Shown in pieces: positions 37,053-46,662 of a stretch of DNA of 61,291 bases. Each line of letters begins with the position of its first letter. Position 1 is the first letter of the stretch. Position numbers and translations under genes: made by a program. Below the pieces are notes generated by a model. It saw nothing but the letters and a program-made list of their open reading frames with translations. It was not told the DNA's origin and made no database searches. Source of the stretch: Rahnella perminowiae (GTDB lineage: Bacteria > Pseudomonadota > Gammaproteobacteria > Enterobacterales > Enterobacteriaceae); contig NZ_JAFMOS010000644.1 in the NCBI RefSeq assembly GCF_019049755.1, forward strand, positions 1 to 61,291, written 5' to 3'.

Positions 37053-37742
37053 TTATTTCTGCCCGTAATACGCATCCGGCCCGTGTTTACGGCTGAAGTG
37101 CTTGTGCAATAAATAATCATCCATCGGCAATAGGTCGCGCCGGATTGTACCGGTGATCCACGCCATTTTAGCCACTTCTTCCAGCACCACAGCGTTATGT
37201 ACCGCCTGCTCCGGCGTAGTGCCCCAGCAGAACGGACCATGCTGGGCAACCAGGATGCCCGGCATATGCAGCGGATCGGTGCCGGTCAGCGACGCGGCGA
37301 TCACCTTACCGGTTTCCAGTTCGTACTCTCCGCCGACCTCCTGACGCGACAATGGTCGTGTGCACGGAACGGCACCGGCAAAATAATCCGCGTGCGTGGT
37401 GCCGAGCGGCGGGATGGCGATCCCGGCCTGCGCCCATGACGTCGCATAGGTCGAATGAGTATGCACAATACCGCCCAGCTGCGGAAAACGGGCGTACAGC
37501 TCAAGATGCGTTGCGGTATCTGAAGACGGTTTGTAATGCCCTTCCACGATGCCACCTTGCAGGTTCAGCACCACCATGTCACGGGCCTGCATTTTCTCAT
37601 ATTCCACACCGCTCGGTTTAATGGCAACCAGGCCGCGTTCGCGGTCGATACCGCTGACGTTGCCCCAGGTAAATGTCACGAGGCCAAAAGCCGGTAGCGC
37701 CATATTGGCTTCAAACACGCGTTGTTTCAGGGCATCCGTCAT
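37053..37742 (-). CDS. ulaF: L-ribulose-5-phosphate 4-epimerase UlaF
   Basis: UlaF converts L-ribulose-5-phosphate to D-xylulose-5-phosphate, the exit of the ascorbate pathway into the pentose phosphate pathway. The product is 229 residues of the class II aldolase family, with the zinc-binding [14 protein letters not shown] and substrate segments TWGNVSGID and [10 protein letters not shown]. The ATG overlaps the ulaE stop as ATGA. AraD and SgbE are close relatives; the ula context decides the name. Confidence 0.93.
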   Translation of the reverse strand: MTDALKQRVFEANMALPAFGLVTFTWGNVSGIDRERGLVAIKPSGVEYEKMQARDMVVLNLQGGIVEGHYKPSSDTATHLELYARFPQLGGIVHTHSTYATSWAQAGIAIPPLGTTHADYFAGAVPCTRPLSRQEVGGEYELETGKVIAASLTGTDPLHMPGILVAQHGPFCWGTTPEQAVHNAVVLEEVAKMAWITGTIRRDLLPMDDYLLHKHFSRKHGPDAYYGQK

Positions 37743-38599
37743 AAGGTGTCCTCCATGTTCAGCCCGGCTTTTTGCATTTTATCGATCACCCAGGCGCGGG
37801 CGTTGCGCACTTCCTGTATCGGATCGGCAGCGGTTTCACTCCACATTTCGATAAGATACGGCCCGCGATAACCGCTTTTTTTCAACGTCGCAAAGCAGCG
37901 TTCGAACTCCACCACACCGCTGCCGAAGGGTACGTTTTTAAATATGCCGGGCTGCGTGTCTTTAATATGCACGGCAACGATATGCCCCGCGCCACTTGCC
38001 AGTTCCATCTGCACGTCGTTATCCCATGCCGACAAGTTGCCGATATCAGGGTAAAGCTGAAACCACGGATTGTTCAGATAATGTGTGTAGCCGAGCGCTT
38101 TGCTGATCGAATTCATCAGCGGATAATCCATGATTTCCATCGCCAGCGTGACCTGCGCACGGCTGGCCATTTCAACCGATGTCTGTAAGCCATCGCGAAA
38201 ACGTTCACGGGTATTTTCATTAGCCTGCTGGTAATACACGTCATAACCGGCAAGCTGGATCACGCGGATGCCTAAATCCTGCGCCAGCACGATAGCCTTG
38301 CGCATGATTTCCAGGCCCTGATTGCGGGTTTCATCGTCTTCGGCACCAAGCGGAAAGCGTCGGTGTGCGCTCAGGCACATCGACGGAATGCGAGTGCCGG
38401 TACGCGATATTGCCTCCACCACCCGCAAACGTTGCCCGCGTGACCAGTCAAGCCGTGCCAGCCGGTTGTCGGTTTCATCCACCGACATTTCAACGAAATC
38501 GAAGCCCAGTTCTTTCGCCAGTGTCAGGCGCATCAGCCAGTCTTCGCCCGCAGGCAAGGCTTTTTCATAGATACCGAGCGGAACGGCTTTATGCATCAT
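37739..38599 (-). CDS. ulaE: L-xylulose-5-phosphate 3-epimerase UlaE
   Basis: UlaE epimerises L-xylulose-5-phosphate to L-ribulose-5-phosphate. The product is 286 residues of the xylose-isomerase-like TIM barrel, with [15 protein letters not shown] at the N-terminus, [20 protein letters not shown] and [10 protein letters not shown], all typical of UlaE/SgbU. The double ATG at 38599/38596 follows AGGA; 38599 matches the family start. A frame open to 38659 would run into ulaD. Confidence 0.94.
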   Translation of the reverse strand: MMHKAVPLGIYEKALPAGEDWLMRLTLAKELGFDFVEMSVDETDNRLARLDWSRGQRLRVVEAISRTGTRIPSMCLSAHRRFPLGAEDDETRNQGLEIMRKAIVLAQDLGIRVIQLAGYDVYYQQANENTRERFRDGLQTSVEMASRAQVTLAMEIMDYPLMNSISKALGYTHYLNNPWFQLYPDIGNLSAWDNDVQMELASGAGHIVAVHIKDTQPGIFKNVPFGSGVVEFERCFATLKKSGYRGPYLIEMWSETAADPIQEVRNARAWVIDKMQKAGLNMEDTL

Positions 38600-38609
38600 G
38601 CGGTGTTCC

Positions 38610-39266
38610 TTAGCCCCAGAGCTGGCGAATGGATTTTTTAAACTGACGAGCTGCATCAACCGGATCTTTGGCGTCGCGGATGCTGCGACCGGCGATAAAG
38701 ACGTGCACAGGAATGTCTTTAAACAGCGGCAAATCTTCCAGTGCCAGTCCTCCGGTAATGGTCACTTTGAAACCCATGGCAGAAAGATGTTTAATCGCCG
38801 TGATATCAGCATCGCTCCAGGCCACACCGGCGGCCTGCGCGTCGCGGCTGCGGTGATAAACCACCTGCTGAATGCCTGCGTCACGCCATTCCTGCGCCTG
38901 CTCCCACGTCCAGTAACCGGTCAGTTCAATCTGCACGTCGCCGTTGAATTCTTTCGCCACTTCCAGCGCACCTTTGGTGGTGTTGATGTCAGCACAACAA
39001 ATGACCGTCACCCAGTCAGCATTAGCTTCGAAGCACATCCGCGAGAGAATTTTTCCTGCATCCGCGATTTTGGCATCGGCCAGCACAATTTTTTCCGGAT
39101 ACAAAGCCTTAAGGTCGCGTACCGCACGCACACCTTCGGCGACGCACAAAATAGTACCGACTTCGATGATGTCGACTTCACCGGCGATCAGACGCGTGGT
39201 CTTGTAAGCGTCGTCCATTGACTGGTTATCCAGCGCCACCTGCAACATAGGTAATGAATGAGACAT
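38610..39266 (-). CDS. ulaD: 3-keto-L-gulonate-6-phosphate decarboxylase UlaD
   Basis: UlaD decarboxylates 3-keto-L-gulonate-6-phosphate to L-xylulose-5-phosphate using magnesium. The product is 218 residues of the OMP decarboxylase suprafamily, with the KxD signature [13 protein letters not shown] and the phosphate-binding ends TITGGLAL and FIAGRSIRD. It follows ulaC by 25 bases and precedes ulaE by 10. Confidence 0.95.
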   Translation of the reverse strand: MSHSLPMLQVALDNQSMDDAYKTTRLIAGEVDIIEVGTILCVAEGVRAVRDLKALYPEKIVLADAKIADAGKILSRMCFEANADWVTVICCADINTTKGALEVAKEFNGDVQIELTGYWTWEQAQEWRDAGIQQVVYHRSRDAQAAGVAWSDADITAIKHLSAMGFKVTITGGLALEDLPLFKDIPVHVFIAGRSIRDAKDPVDAARQFKKSIRQLWG

Positions 39267-39291
39267 AATGAATTCCTTCTCTGCTAATGAA

Positions 39292-39762
39292 TTAGTGAAC
39301 CGCCGTGGCGGAGGTCAGGTCGATCAAATCCAGTACCTGTTGCGCGGTGGTACAGGCGCGCAGGCGGTCAAAATTGGCTTCATCATCAAAAAGGTTTACC
39401 ACCTGCATGATGCCAATCTCCTGATGTGCGTTGGCATCCACTGCGGCCAGAGTGATAAGAATATCCACCGGATCGTTATCTTCGTGGTTGAACACCAGCG
39501 GTTTTTTCAGTGTCACCAGCGCAAAGCCAGTTTTAATCACACCTTCTTCCGGGCGACCATGTGGCATGGCAAGCCCGGGCGCGATCACGAAATACGGTCC
39601 GAAACGTCCGACACCATCCAGAATCGCCTGGTAATAACGCGGCTCAACCACACCCGCGACGACCAGCATATCGACGCCAATTTTCACCGCGTCCTGCCAG
39701 GTTTCTGCCTCAGCATTCAGGCAAATCGAGTTATTTTCAGCCAGTGAATCTCTCAGTTTCAT
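39292..39762 (-). CDS. ulaC: Ascorbate-specific PTS IIA component
   Basis: UlaC accepts phosphate from HPr and passes it to UlaB. The product is 156 residues of the mannitol/fructose-type IIA family; the phospho-acceptor His68 lies in [13 protein letters not shown]. It lies between ulaB and ulaD in the usual order. Confidence 0.95.
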   Translation of the reverse strand: MKLRDSLAENNSICLNAEAETWQDAVKIGVDMLVVAGVVEPRYYQAILDGVGRFGPYFVIAPGLAMPHGRPEEGVIKTGFALVTLKKPLVFNHEDNDPVDILITLAAVDANAHQEIGIMQVVNLFDDEANFDRLRACTTAQQVLDLIDLTSATAVH

Positions 39763-39772
39763 GGCATGTTCC

Positions 39773-40081
39773 TTATTTTCTCAGATCAGCAGAAAAATGA
39801 GCGTTGATGACGGCCATCACTTTCGGGCCGAAGTCCGCCGCCGACAGCATATTGCGGACACCGACCACATATTTATTGCCGCTGACAGTAATTTCATCCG
39901 CCACGTGGGTAGACGCGACGATAATGTCCGCACTGCCCAGCTCTGATTTGTATTCACCCACCGCGCAACTGTTCATGGTGTGGTCCACACCCTCCTGTGT
40001 CAGGAACTGACCGATTTTCATCTTCATGATCATCGAACTGCCTTGCCCGCAACCGCATACCGCCAGAATTCGTACTGTCAT
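39773..40081 (-). CDS. ulaB: Ascorbate-specific PTS IIB component
   Basis: UlaB passes phosphate to L-ascorbate during its import through UlaA. The product is 102 residues, with the phospho-acceptor Cys9 in the loop [15 protein letters not shown]. The start at 40081 gives the family N-terminus MTVRILAV; the frame is open upstream to 40180, inside ulaA, and is not used. Confidence 0.95.
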   Translation of the reverse strand: MTVRILAVCGCGQGSSMIMKMKIGQFLTQEGVDHTMNSCAVGEYKSELGSADIIVASTHVADEITVSGNKYVVGVRNMLSAADFGPKVMAVINAHFSADLRK

Positions 40082-40109
40082 GGGAACCTCATTGGTTTGT
40101 GAGAAGTCA

Positions 40110-41513
40110 TTAGTGAGAAGTGGATTGATTAAGGGTTTGTTTTTCCGCGTCTTCTTCAGCGCGCAGTGCGCGACCGGCAAAAAACATATACAGCAGTGCG
40201 ATCACCGCGATAATGCCCATAAAAGCAATGCCGATACTGAAAAAGCCCTGCATCATTGGCGGTGCCAGAATCGACCAGTCGGCCATGCCCATCCAGGCAC
40301 TCAGGCCGGTGAGTTTAATGGCCCATACACAGCCGAAAATTTCGATCATTCCCATCACCAGACAGATTTTCAGCGCTGCGCGCCAGCCGCCGAAGTGGTT
40401 GGCAAACACGCCGATAGTGGCGTTGGAGAAGAACATCGGGATAAAGCCGGGAATAATCATGATCGAAGAGCCCATGCCGAACAGAATGCCGACGGCAATC
40501 AGCTGGCCAATAGTGCCCCACATAAAGCCCCAGACCACAGCGTTCGGTGCAAAGCTGTAGATGGCCGCACAGTCGATGGCCAGAACGGCACCGGGAATTA
40601 AGCGTTGAGAGATGCCGTTAAAGGCTTCGGTCAGTTCAGCGACGAACATCCGCACGCCCTGAATGATGATGAAAATCGCCACCGCAAACATCAGACCGGT
40701 TTGCAGAATGTAGATGGTCCAGTGAGTTTTTCCGGCCATTTGCTGCAGGGTGTCGAGGCCGAAGGAACACAGGATGATGCCAAAGAACACCGTCATCACG
40801 ATGGCGGTGGAGACGATATTGTCATGGAAGATATTCAGCCAGCCGGGCAATTTGAGGTCTTCCACGCTGTCTTCTTTTTTACCGAGATATGGCGCGATTT
40901 TATAGGCTATCCACGACGCAAATTGCTGCTGATGACCTATCGAGAAACCGCTGTTTTCAGTCACCGCCTGCGTCGGTTTGTACATCATGTTTGAGGTGAT
41001 GCCCCAGTAGAGCGACACCAGAACGGCCGTTGACCAGATGGTCGTCCACATCGGATAGCCCATGATGAAGAAGAACACCGCAATCAGCCCCGCCTGCTGG
41101 AACATGATGTGCCCGGTGAGCATGATGGTGCGGATGCCGGTGATACGGCGGAATATCACCATCAGGATATTCAGTGCAAGGGCGATCAGCACCGCATATC
41201 CGACCCAGCTGTAAGCCTCACCCATGCGTTCGACTGTTGCCATCATTGAAGCGTAAGTGTCTGAAATGGCACCATTAATGCCATACACTTCTGAAAGTTT
41301 CGCCACCACCGGTTTGAACGTCCCCGTGAGAATGCCGGAACCTGCCTGTAGCAACATGAAGCCGATGATGGTCTTGATCGTGCCCTTGATGATCACCGTG
41401 GCGCTCTTTCTGAGCAGGATGTAACCGAGCATGGTCACAATACCCAACAGCAGCGGCGCGTTGGTCATTACCTGATTAAAAAATACGGTGAAGATGGTGT
41501 AGAGGAATTCCAT
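40110..41513 (-). CDS. ulaA: Ascorbate-specific PTS IIC permease
   Basis: UlaA is the membrane channel component that imports L-ascorbate as its 6-phosphate. The product is 467 residues with about eleven hydrophobic segments, starting [20 protein letters not shown] and including the conserved [18 protein letters not shown] and [12 protein letters not shown]. The ATG at 41513 follows GGAGAG. It is the first gene of ulaABCDEF, diverging from ulaG across a 415-base control region. Confidence 0.95.
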   Translation of the reverse strand: MEFLYTIFTVFFNQVMTNAPLLLGIVTMLGYILLRKSATVIIKGTIKTIIGFMLLQAGSGILTGTFKPVVAKLSEVYGINGAISDTYASMMATVERMGEAYSWVGYAVLIALALNILMVIFRRITGIRTIMLTGHIMFQQAGLIAVFFFIMGYPMWTTIWSTAVLVSLYWGITSNMMYKPTQAVTENSGFSIGHQQQFASWIAYKIAPYLGKKEDSVEDLKLPGWLNIFHDNIVSTAIVMTVFFGIILCSFGLDTLQQMAGKTHWTIYILQTGLMFAVAIFIIIQGVRMFVAELTEAFNGISQRLIPGAVLAIDCAAIYSFAPNAVVWGFMWGTIGQLIAVGILFGMGSSIMIIPGFIPMFFSNATIGVFANHFGGWRAALKICLVMGMIEIFGCVWAIKLTGLSAWMGMADWSILAPPMMQGFFSIGIAFMGIIAVIALLYMFFAGRALRAEEDAEKQTLNQSTSH

Positions 41514-41626
41514 AAGACTCTCCGTCTGACCTTGTTTGATCTCTTCAACGCGCTCACACATCAAACTTCGCGCTAAAAAGTGAGGGACAGACGCACTCTA
41601 ATGCTCACATCGAATCAGATAAAGAT

Positions 41627-41656
41627 TCACAATGATTATTTGTGAGCAGTCTCGCA
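41627..41656. promoter_or_regulatory. ula operator half and overlapping CRP-like site (ulaA side)
   Basis: TCACAA (41627-41632) and TTGTGA (41640-41645) form an inverted repeat. Starting in its second arm, TGTGA-gcagtc-TCGCA (41641-41656) fits the CRP pattern TGTGA-N6-TCACA at nine of ten defined bases. E. coli ula genes are under UlaR repression and CRP activation, so both readings fit. Confidence 0.55.
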
Positions 41657-41815
41657 AGATATCGTCATGAGCATGAATTTATTTATGCATCCTAAACTTT
41701 ATATTTATTCGATATTTCAGTTATATAACTCTATAAAAAACATCTCATCATACCCTAGATCCGGTCACTCCCCCTGCTGGCAGGCATTTCTTGCCGTGGA
41801 AAAACCCGCTTTAAA

Positions 41816-41843
41816 ATCATTGTCACAATGAATTTTCAATGAT
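41816..41843. promoter_or_regulatory. Inverted repeat in the ula control region
   Basis: ATCATTG (41816-41822) and CAATGAT (41837-41843) are inverted copies. Inside lies the perfect 13-base palindrome CATTGTCACAATG (41818-41830). The same CATTG and TCACA elements recur in the other two sites, as expected for UlaR operators. Confidence 0.55.
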
Positions 41844-41859
41844 AACTTTCGCACAAATA

Positions 41860-41894
41860 AATCACATTTAATCATTAAATGATTTATTGTGATT
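41860..41894. promoter_or_regulatory. 35-base near-perfect palindrome before ulaG, likely UlaR operator
   Basis: Arms AATCACA (41860-41866) and TGTGATT (41888-41894), plus inner arms AATCATT (41870-41876) and AATGATT (41878-41884), share one centre at 41877. Fifteen of 17 base pairs are symmetric. It ends 34 bases before the ulaG start, so a bound repressor would cover the ulaG promoter. Confidence 0.7.
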
Positions 41895-41928
41895 CGATTT
41901 TCAAAGCAAATTCAAATGAGGAAATATT

Positions 41929-42993
41929 ATGAGCAAAGTAGAAACGATCAGCCGCGAGTCCTGGATCCTCAGTACCTTTCCGGAATGGGGCACCTGGTTA
42001 AACGAAGAAATCGAGCAGGAAAAGGTCGCACCGGGCACGTTTGCCATGTGGTGGCTGGGCTGCACGGGGGTCTGGCTGAAATCAGAGGGCGGTGCGAATA
42101 TTTGTGTCGATTTCTGGTGCGGCGTCGGCAAGCAAAATCACAGCAGCCCGCTGATGAAAACCGGCCACCAGATGCAGCGCATGGCCGGTGTGAAGAAGCT
42201 ACAGCCGAATCTGCGCACTACGCCGTTTGTGCTCGATCCCTTTGCGATCAGGGAGATCGACGCAGTGTTATCCACTCACGATCACAATGATCATATTGAT
42301 GTGAACGTCGCCGCTGCCGTCATGCAAAATTGTTCTGCCGACGTGCCCTTTATCGGCCCGCAAACCTGCGTGGACTTGTGGATGAGCTGGGGCGTACCGG
42401 CAAACCGGTGCATCGTGATGACGCCGGGCAAAGTGGTGAGAATCAAAGATGTGGAAATCCACGCGCTGGATTCTTTTGACCGCACGGTGCTGATCACCCT
42501 GCCCGCCGGCCAGAAAGCTGCGGGCGTATTACCCGATATGATGGATCAGCGTGCAGTGAATTATCTGTTCAAAACGCCGGGCGGAAACCTGTATCACAGC
42601 GGCGACTCGCACTATTCCAACTACTATGCCAAACACGGCAATGAGTACCAGATTGACGTGGCACTCGGCTCGTACGGCGAGAACCCGCGCGGCGTGACCG
42701 ACAAAATGACCAGTGTCGATATGCTGCGTATGGCGGAATCACTGAGAACCAAAGTGGTGATCCCGTTCCATCATGATATCTGGTCTAATTTCCAGGCCGA
42801 TCCCCAGGAAATACGTGTGCTGTGGGAGATGAAAAAAGACCGTCTGAAATACGGCTTCAAGCCCTTTATCTGGCAGGTAGGCGGCAAATTCACCTATCCG
42901 GATGATAAAGATAATTTCGAATATCATTACCCGCGTGGTTTTGACGACTGCTTCAGCACAGACACGGATTTACCGTTCAAATCCTTCCTGTAA
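41929..42993 (+). CDS. ulaG: L-ascorbate-6-phosphate lactonase UlaG
   Basis: UlaG opens the lactone ring of L-ascorbate-6-phosphate, the first step after uptake. The product is 354 residues of the metallo-beta-lactamase fold; the metal site [10 protein letters not shown] gives His117, His119, Asp121 and His122, with later ligands in [12 protein letters not shown] and [16 protein letters not shown] precedes the ATG. It diverges from ulaA and is followed by a terminator and ulaR. Confidence 0.97.
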   Translation: MSKVETISRESWILSTFPEWGTWLNEEIEQEKVAPGTFAMWWLGCTGVWLKSEGGANICVDFWCGVGKQNHSSPLMKTGHQMQRMAGVKKLQPNLRTTPFVLDPFAIREIDAVLSTHDHNDHIDVNVAAAVMQNCSADVPFIGPQTCVDLWMSWGVPANRCIVMTPGKVVRIKDVEIHALDSFDRTVLITLPAGQKAAGVLPDMMDQRAVNYLFKTPGGNLYHSGDSHYSNYYAKHGNEYQIDVALGSYGENPRGVTDKMTSVDMLRMAESLRTKVVIPFHHDIWSNFQADPQEIRVLWEMKKDRLKYGFKPFIWQVGGKFTYPDDKDNFEYHYPRGFDDCFSTDTDLPFKSFL

Positions 42994-43004
42994 GACATCT
43001 TTCT

Positions 43005-43036
43005 AAAAGGCGGAGGCAACAGACTCCGCCTTTTTA
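43005..43036 (+). terminator. Rho-independent terminator after ulaG
   Basis: AAAAGGCGGAG (43005-43015) pairs with CTCCGCCTTTT (43024-43034) and runs into TTTTTATT. Confidence 0.92.
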
Positions 43037-43107
43037 TTAACAATGTAATTGCCATTACTGCTCGTTTATAATCACGCGGTAATCACCTATTTACCTGCGG
43101 AGCCACC

Positions 43108-43863
43108 ATGACTGAGCCACAACGCCACAATGCCATTCTCGATCTGCTACAACGCCAGGGGCAGATTTCCGTTGCCGATGTGATTGATCAATTTGATATT
43201 TCACCGGCCACGGCGCGTCGTGACATTACCAAGCTCAATGAACTGGGGAAGTTGCGTAAAGTGCGCAACGGCGCGGAAGCCGTTAATCAGCCACGTCAGA
43301 ACTGGACACCGCTGAATATTCACCAGACGCACAATCTCAACGAGAAAATGCGTATCGCTAAAGCAGCAGCCGAACTGTGCCTGCCGGGTGAAAGCGTGGT
43401 GATTAACTGCGGTTCGACGGCATTTCTGCTGGGCCGTGAAATGTGCGGAAAAGACATTCAGGTCATCACTAATTATCTGCCGCTGGCTAATTACCTGATT
43501 GAGCAGGAGCACGACAGCGTGGTGATCATGGGGGGGCAGTACAATAAAAGTCAGTCCATTACGCTGGCACCTCAGGACGGCGACGCCAGTCTGTATGCGG
43601 GGCACTGGATGTTTACCAGCGGTGCCGGGCTGACCCCCGACGGCCTGTACAAAACTGATATGCTTACCGCAATGGCCGAACAGAAGATGCTCAATTATGT
43701 GGGAAATCTGGCGGTGCTGGTCGACAGCAGCAAAATCGGTCAACGTGCAGGCATGTTGTTCAGCCGCACCGAACAAATTGATGTGCTGATCACCGGCAAA
43801 GAAGCGAGCGATGAAATCATCGGACAGTTACGCCAAAAAGGCGTGAAAGTGATCCTGGTTTAA
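43108..43863 (+). CDS. ulaR: DeoR-family repressor of ascorbate genes, UlaR
   Basis: UlaR represses ulaABCDEF and ulaG in the absence of L-ascorbate-6-phosphate. The product is 251 residues with a DeoR helix-turn-helix ([20 protein letters not shown], then [20 protein letters not shown]) and a sugar-phosphate-binding domain ([16 protein letters not shown]). It lies next to ulaG, as in E. coli, and its probable operators are the palindromes at 41627-41894. Confidence 0.95.
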   Translation: MTEPQRHNAILDLLQRQGQISVADVIDQFDISPATARRDITKLNELGKLRKVRNGAEAVNQPRQNWTPLNIHQTHNLNEKMRIAKAAAELCLPGESVVINCGSTAFLLGREMCGKDIQVITNYLPLANYLIEQEHDSVVIMGGQYNKSQSITLAPQDGDASLYAGHWMFTSGAGLTPDGLYKTDMLTAMAEQKMLNYVGNLAVLVDSSKIGQRAGMLFSRTEQIDVLITGKEASDEIIGQLRQKGVKVILV

Positions 43864-43946
43864 CTTTATCCCTTCTCTTTGTCTGGTCTTAGTTGTGCCG
43901 TTATTGGGTAGAATGTGGGCATCACCTTTTATGAGGCACGACCAGA

Positions 43947-44267
43947 ATGGAACAATTTGAAGCAATCAGCGTAGAACAAGCCCGTAACCGCCTGACAGCT
44001 GGCGAAGCGGTGATGGTCGATATCCGCGACCCGCAAAGCTTCGGCGCAGCACATGCACCGGGTGCCTGGCATCTGAGTAACGACAGCCTGCCTGAATTTA
44101 TTCAGCAGACCGATGCCAAAACACCGGTGCTGGTGATGTGCTATCACGGTATCAGCAGCCGGGGTGCCGCACAGTTTCTGATCTCTCAGGGTTTCGAATC
44201 AGTCTACAGCGTTGACGGCGGTTTCGAAGCCTGGTCAAAAACTTTCCCGCAAGATATTGAAGTCTGA
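43947..44267 (+). CDS. glpE: Thiosulfate sulfurtransferase GlpE
   Basis: GlpE is a single-domain rhodanese that transfers sulfane sulfur from thiosulfate to cyanide or thioredoxin in vitro. The product is 106 residues with the active-site Cys65 in [11 protein letters not shown], the E. coli position, and the rhodanese [16 protein letters not shown] segment. In E. coli glpE, glpG and glpR are adjacent; here a PLP enzyme gene separates glpE from glpG. Confidence 0.96.
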   Translation: MEQFEAISVEQARNRLTAGEAVMVDIRDPQSFGAAHAPGAWHLSNDSLPEFIQQTDAKTPVLVMCYHGISSRGAAQFLISQGFESVYSVDGGFEAWSKTFPQDIEV

Positions 44268-44409
44268 TCCTCTCTTTATTTGTCCCTGGCGCAAGCTATA
44301 GTCTTTATAACCAGGCTATCGGGTTTGCGCCGAAAATATTCTTAAGCCGAAAAAGCTACCTTTCTCCAGTGTTGATATAATTTCCGCCTACTATCGACAG
44401 GATTTCAAG

Positions 44410-45600
44410 ATGAAAAATCTGAACACTTCACGTTCTTTAGGGTTGCGTACGCTCGCCGTTCATGGTGGACAGCAGCCCGATGCTCTGACCGGCGCCATTG
44501 CCACGCCAATCACCGCCGCATCGGCATTTTCATACCCGGATTTCGACAGCGGCGCACGCCGTTTCAGCGGTGAAGAACCGGGCTATATTTACAGCCGTTT
44601 CGCCAATCCGACCGTGGCCGTTTTCGAACAAAAACTGGCAGCGCTCGAAGGCGCAGAAACCGCCGTCGCCTGTGCCAGTGGCATGGCGGCGATCAGCGCC
44701 ACGCTGTTTGCCCTGCTGGTTCCCGGCGATGAAATCATTCATATCGGCACGCTGTACGGCGGTACCGAAGGCGTAGTGCGTAATTTGCTGCCGCGATATG
44801 GTATCAAACCGGTTCACGTTGCGAATGTGAATGAACTGGAAGCCGCATTCACCAAAAATACCAAAGTGGTACTGGTGGAAACTCCCGCTAATCCGGGGCT
44901 GGATATCGCCGATCTGGCAGAAATCGCGCGTCTTTCCAAAGCGGCCGGTGCGGTCAGTGTGGCGGATAACACTTTCGCCACGCCGTACCTGACACGTCCG
45001 CTGGCGCTGGGTATTGATATCGTTCTGCATTCCGCGACCAAATACATCAGCGGTCATGGCGATGCGACCGGCGGTGTGGTGGCCGGTTCGGCGGCGTTGA
45101 TCACGCCCATCCGTACCCTGAGTCTGAAACAATTTGGCGGTAACCTGAGCCCGTTCGAAGCCAGTTTGCTGATCCGCGGCCTGAAAACACTGCCGCTGCG
45201 CGTCGAAGCCAGTTCGCTGAGCGCACAGGCGGTGGCGGAATTCCTCGACAGCCACAGCGCGGTAGACACCGTGTTCTATCCGGGGCTGAAACAGCATCCG
45301 GGACACGCCACCGCCTCACGCCAGATGAAACTGTTTGGCGGCATCATGGCGATTGAGCTGAAAGGCGGGCTGAACGCCGCACGGACTTTCCTTGATAAGC
45401 TGAGCATTATCACGCAGGCGGTCTCGCTCGGCGACACCGATTCGCTGGCCTGCCATCCGGCATCCACCACGCACAGCGCCGTCGCGCCGGAAGTCCGCCG
45501 TCAGAGCGGTATCACCGACGGGCTGGTGCGCATCAGCATCGGTATCGAAGACACCGAAGACCTGATTGCTGATCTGCAACAGGCGCTTGAAGGGCTTTAA
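44410..45600 (+). CDS. Methionine gamma-lyase-like PLP enzyme (Cys/Met metabolism family)
   Basis: The family includes methionine gamma-lyase, O-acetylhomoserine sulfhydrylase and cystathionine gamma-synthase, all fold-type I PLP enzymes. The product is 396 residues. PLP-binding features are present: YIYSRFANPT, ASGMAAISA, LYGGTEG, VADNTFATPYLTRPL and the Schiff-base lysine in HSATKYISGHGDATGG. The C-terminal half (LSPFEASLLIRGLKTLPLR, QAVSLGDTDSLACHPASTTH) is closest to methionine gamma-lyase as I know it. The active-site cysteine of that enzyme, in LYGCT, is replaced by glycine (LYGGT), so the substrate may differ. It lies between glpE and glpG, with a 142-base gap before and 219 after, and probably has its own promoter. 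Confidence 0.82.
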   Translation: MKNLNTSRSLGLRTLAVHGGQQPDALTGAIATPITAASAFSYPDFDSGARRFSGEEPGYIYSRFANPTVAVFEQKLAALEGAETAVACASGMAAISATLFALLVPGDEIIHIGTLYGGTEGVVRNLLPRYGIKPVHVANVNELEAAFTKNTKVVLVETPANPGLDIADLAEIARLSKAAGAVSVADNTFATPYLTRPLALGIDIVLHSATKYISGHGDATGGVVAGSAALITPIRTLSLKQFGGNLSPFEASLLIRGLKTLPLRVEASSLSAQAVAEFLDSHSAVDTVFYPGLKQHPGHATASRQMKLFGGIMAIELKGGLNAARTFLDKLSIITQAVSLGDTDSLACHPASTTHSAVAPEVRRQSGITDGLVRISIGIEDTEDLIADLQQALEGL

Positions 45601-45608
45601 GGGCTTGA

Positions 45609-45642
45609 TTTTGCAACACCGTCATCCGGCGGTGTTGCAAAA
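45609..45642 (+). terminator. Long hairpin after the PLP enzyme gene
   Basis: TTTTGCAACACC (45609-45620) pairs perfectly with GGTGTTGCAAAA (45631-45642) around a ten-base loop, starting 8 bases after the stop. It lacks a T run beyond the stem, so termination would depend on the stem's A/T end. It may also protect the transcript end. Confidence 0.6.
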
Positions 45643-45819
45643 GACTTCGATCCTCATCACATCACTATAATTTTCTATTCGCAGATAACCGCACAGCATG
45701 CCTAAATTCCCCTCCTTTATCCTTCTGACGTTATAATCGACATCCCCCACGCTGGCAGATAAGGTATTGCCCTAAAATGACGGCAACAAATCAAACAATT
45801 AGGGAAACCGCTTAACGCT

Positions 45820-46653
45820 ATGGTGCGCATTCTTAATCTGAACAACCCCCGCCTCGCTCAGGCTTTTGTCGATTACATGGCAACGCAGGGTTTTACGCTG
45901 ACGATGAAACATGAAAGTCAGGAAGTGCAGCTCTGGCTGGAAGATGAATCCCGCCTGGAAGAAGCCGAAAAGCAGGTGGCGCTGTTTGTGCGCGATCCGC
46001 TGCATCCGCGCTATCAGGAAGCCAGCTGGAAAACCGGCAAGGCGCAGCCCAATTTGCGGATGTCACATACACCGTTTCTGAAAACCCTGCGCAGCCGCGC
46101 CGGCCCCCTGACGATTGGCATGATTGTGCTGAGTCTTGCAGTGTTTATCCTGCAACAGATGGTCGGCGACGAACTGGTGATGAACTGGCTGGCCTGGCCG
46201 GACAGTTCACGCGTTTTCCAGTTATGGCGCTGGTTCACTCCGGCTCTGATGAACTTCTCCTTTATTGCCCTGCTGATTAATCTGGCCTGGTGGTGGTATC
46301 TCGCCAGCCAGATTGAGATGCATCTGGGTAGCGGCAAACTGTTTACCGTGACTCTCATTTCAGCCCTGATCAGCGGCTGGGGCCAGTCAATGGTCAATGG
46401 TTCGTGGTTCGGTGGTTTGTCCGGTGTGGTTTACGCGCTGATGGGTTACGCCTGGCTGACCGGCCAGCTGAAACCGGAAAGTCGTCTGTACGTCCCCGGC
46501 GGATTACTGGTCATTTCGTTGATTTTCATGTTCATTGGTTATGCAACCGGCGGCGCGGCCGTGTCGAATGCCGCCCATGCGTTTGGTCTGGGTCTCGGCC
46601 TGGTCATGGCATTTGTTGATACGCGCACTCCGCGCAACAAAAAAAGTAAGTAG
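45820..46653 (+). CDS. glpG: Rhomboid intramembrane serine protease GlpG
   Basis: GlpG cleaves transmembrane segments of substrate proteins within the inner membrane. The product is 277 residues: an N-terminal cytoplasmic domain (VRILNLNNPRLAQAFVDYM) and six membrane helices. The catalytic dyad is Ser201 in GGLSGVVYALMG and His253 in SNAAHAFGL. Loop L1 tryptophan/arginine segment WRWFTPALMNFS is conserved. glpR follows after 9 bases. Confidence 0.96.
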   Translation: MVRILNLNNPRLAQAFVDYMATQGFTLTMKHESQEVQLWLEDESRLEEAEKQVALFVRDPLHPRYQEASWKTGKAQPNLRMSHTPFLKTLRSRAGPLTIGMIVLSLAVFILQQMVGDELVMNWLAWPDSSRVFQLWRWFTPALMNFSFIALLINLAWWWYLASQIEMHLGSGKLFTVTLISALISGWGQSMVNGSWFGGLSGVVYALMGYAWLTGQLKPESRLYVPGGLLVISLIFMFIGYATGGAAVSNAAHAFGLGLGLVMAFVDTRTPRNKKSK

Positions 46654-46662
46654 GGGATTCGG

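Noticed and set aside
41863-41892. CRP site in the palindrome before ulaG
   Set aside because: The half-sites are TCACA...TGTGA, the reverse order of a CRP site, and are too far apart; an UlaR operator fits better.
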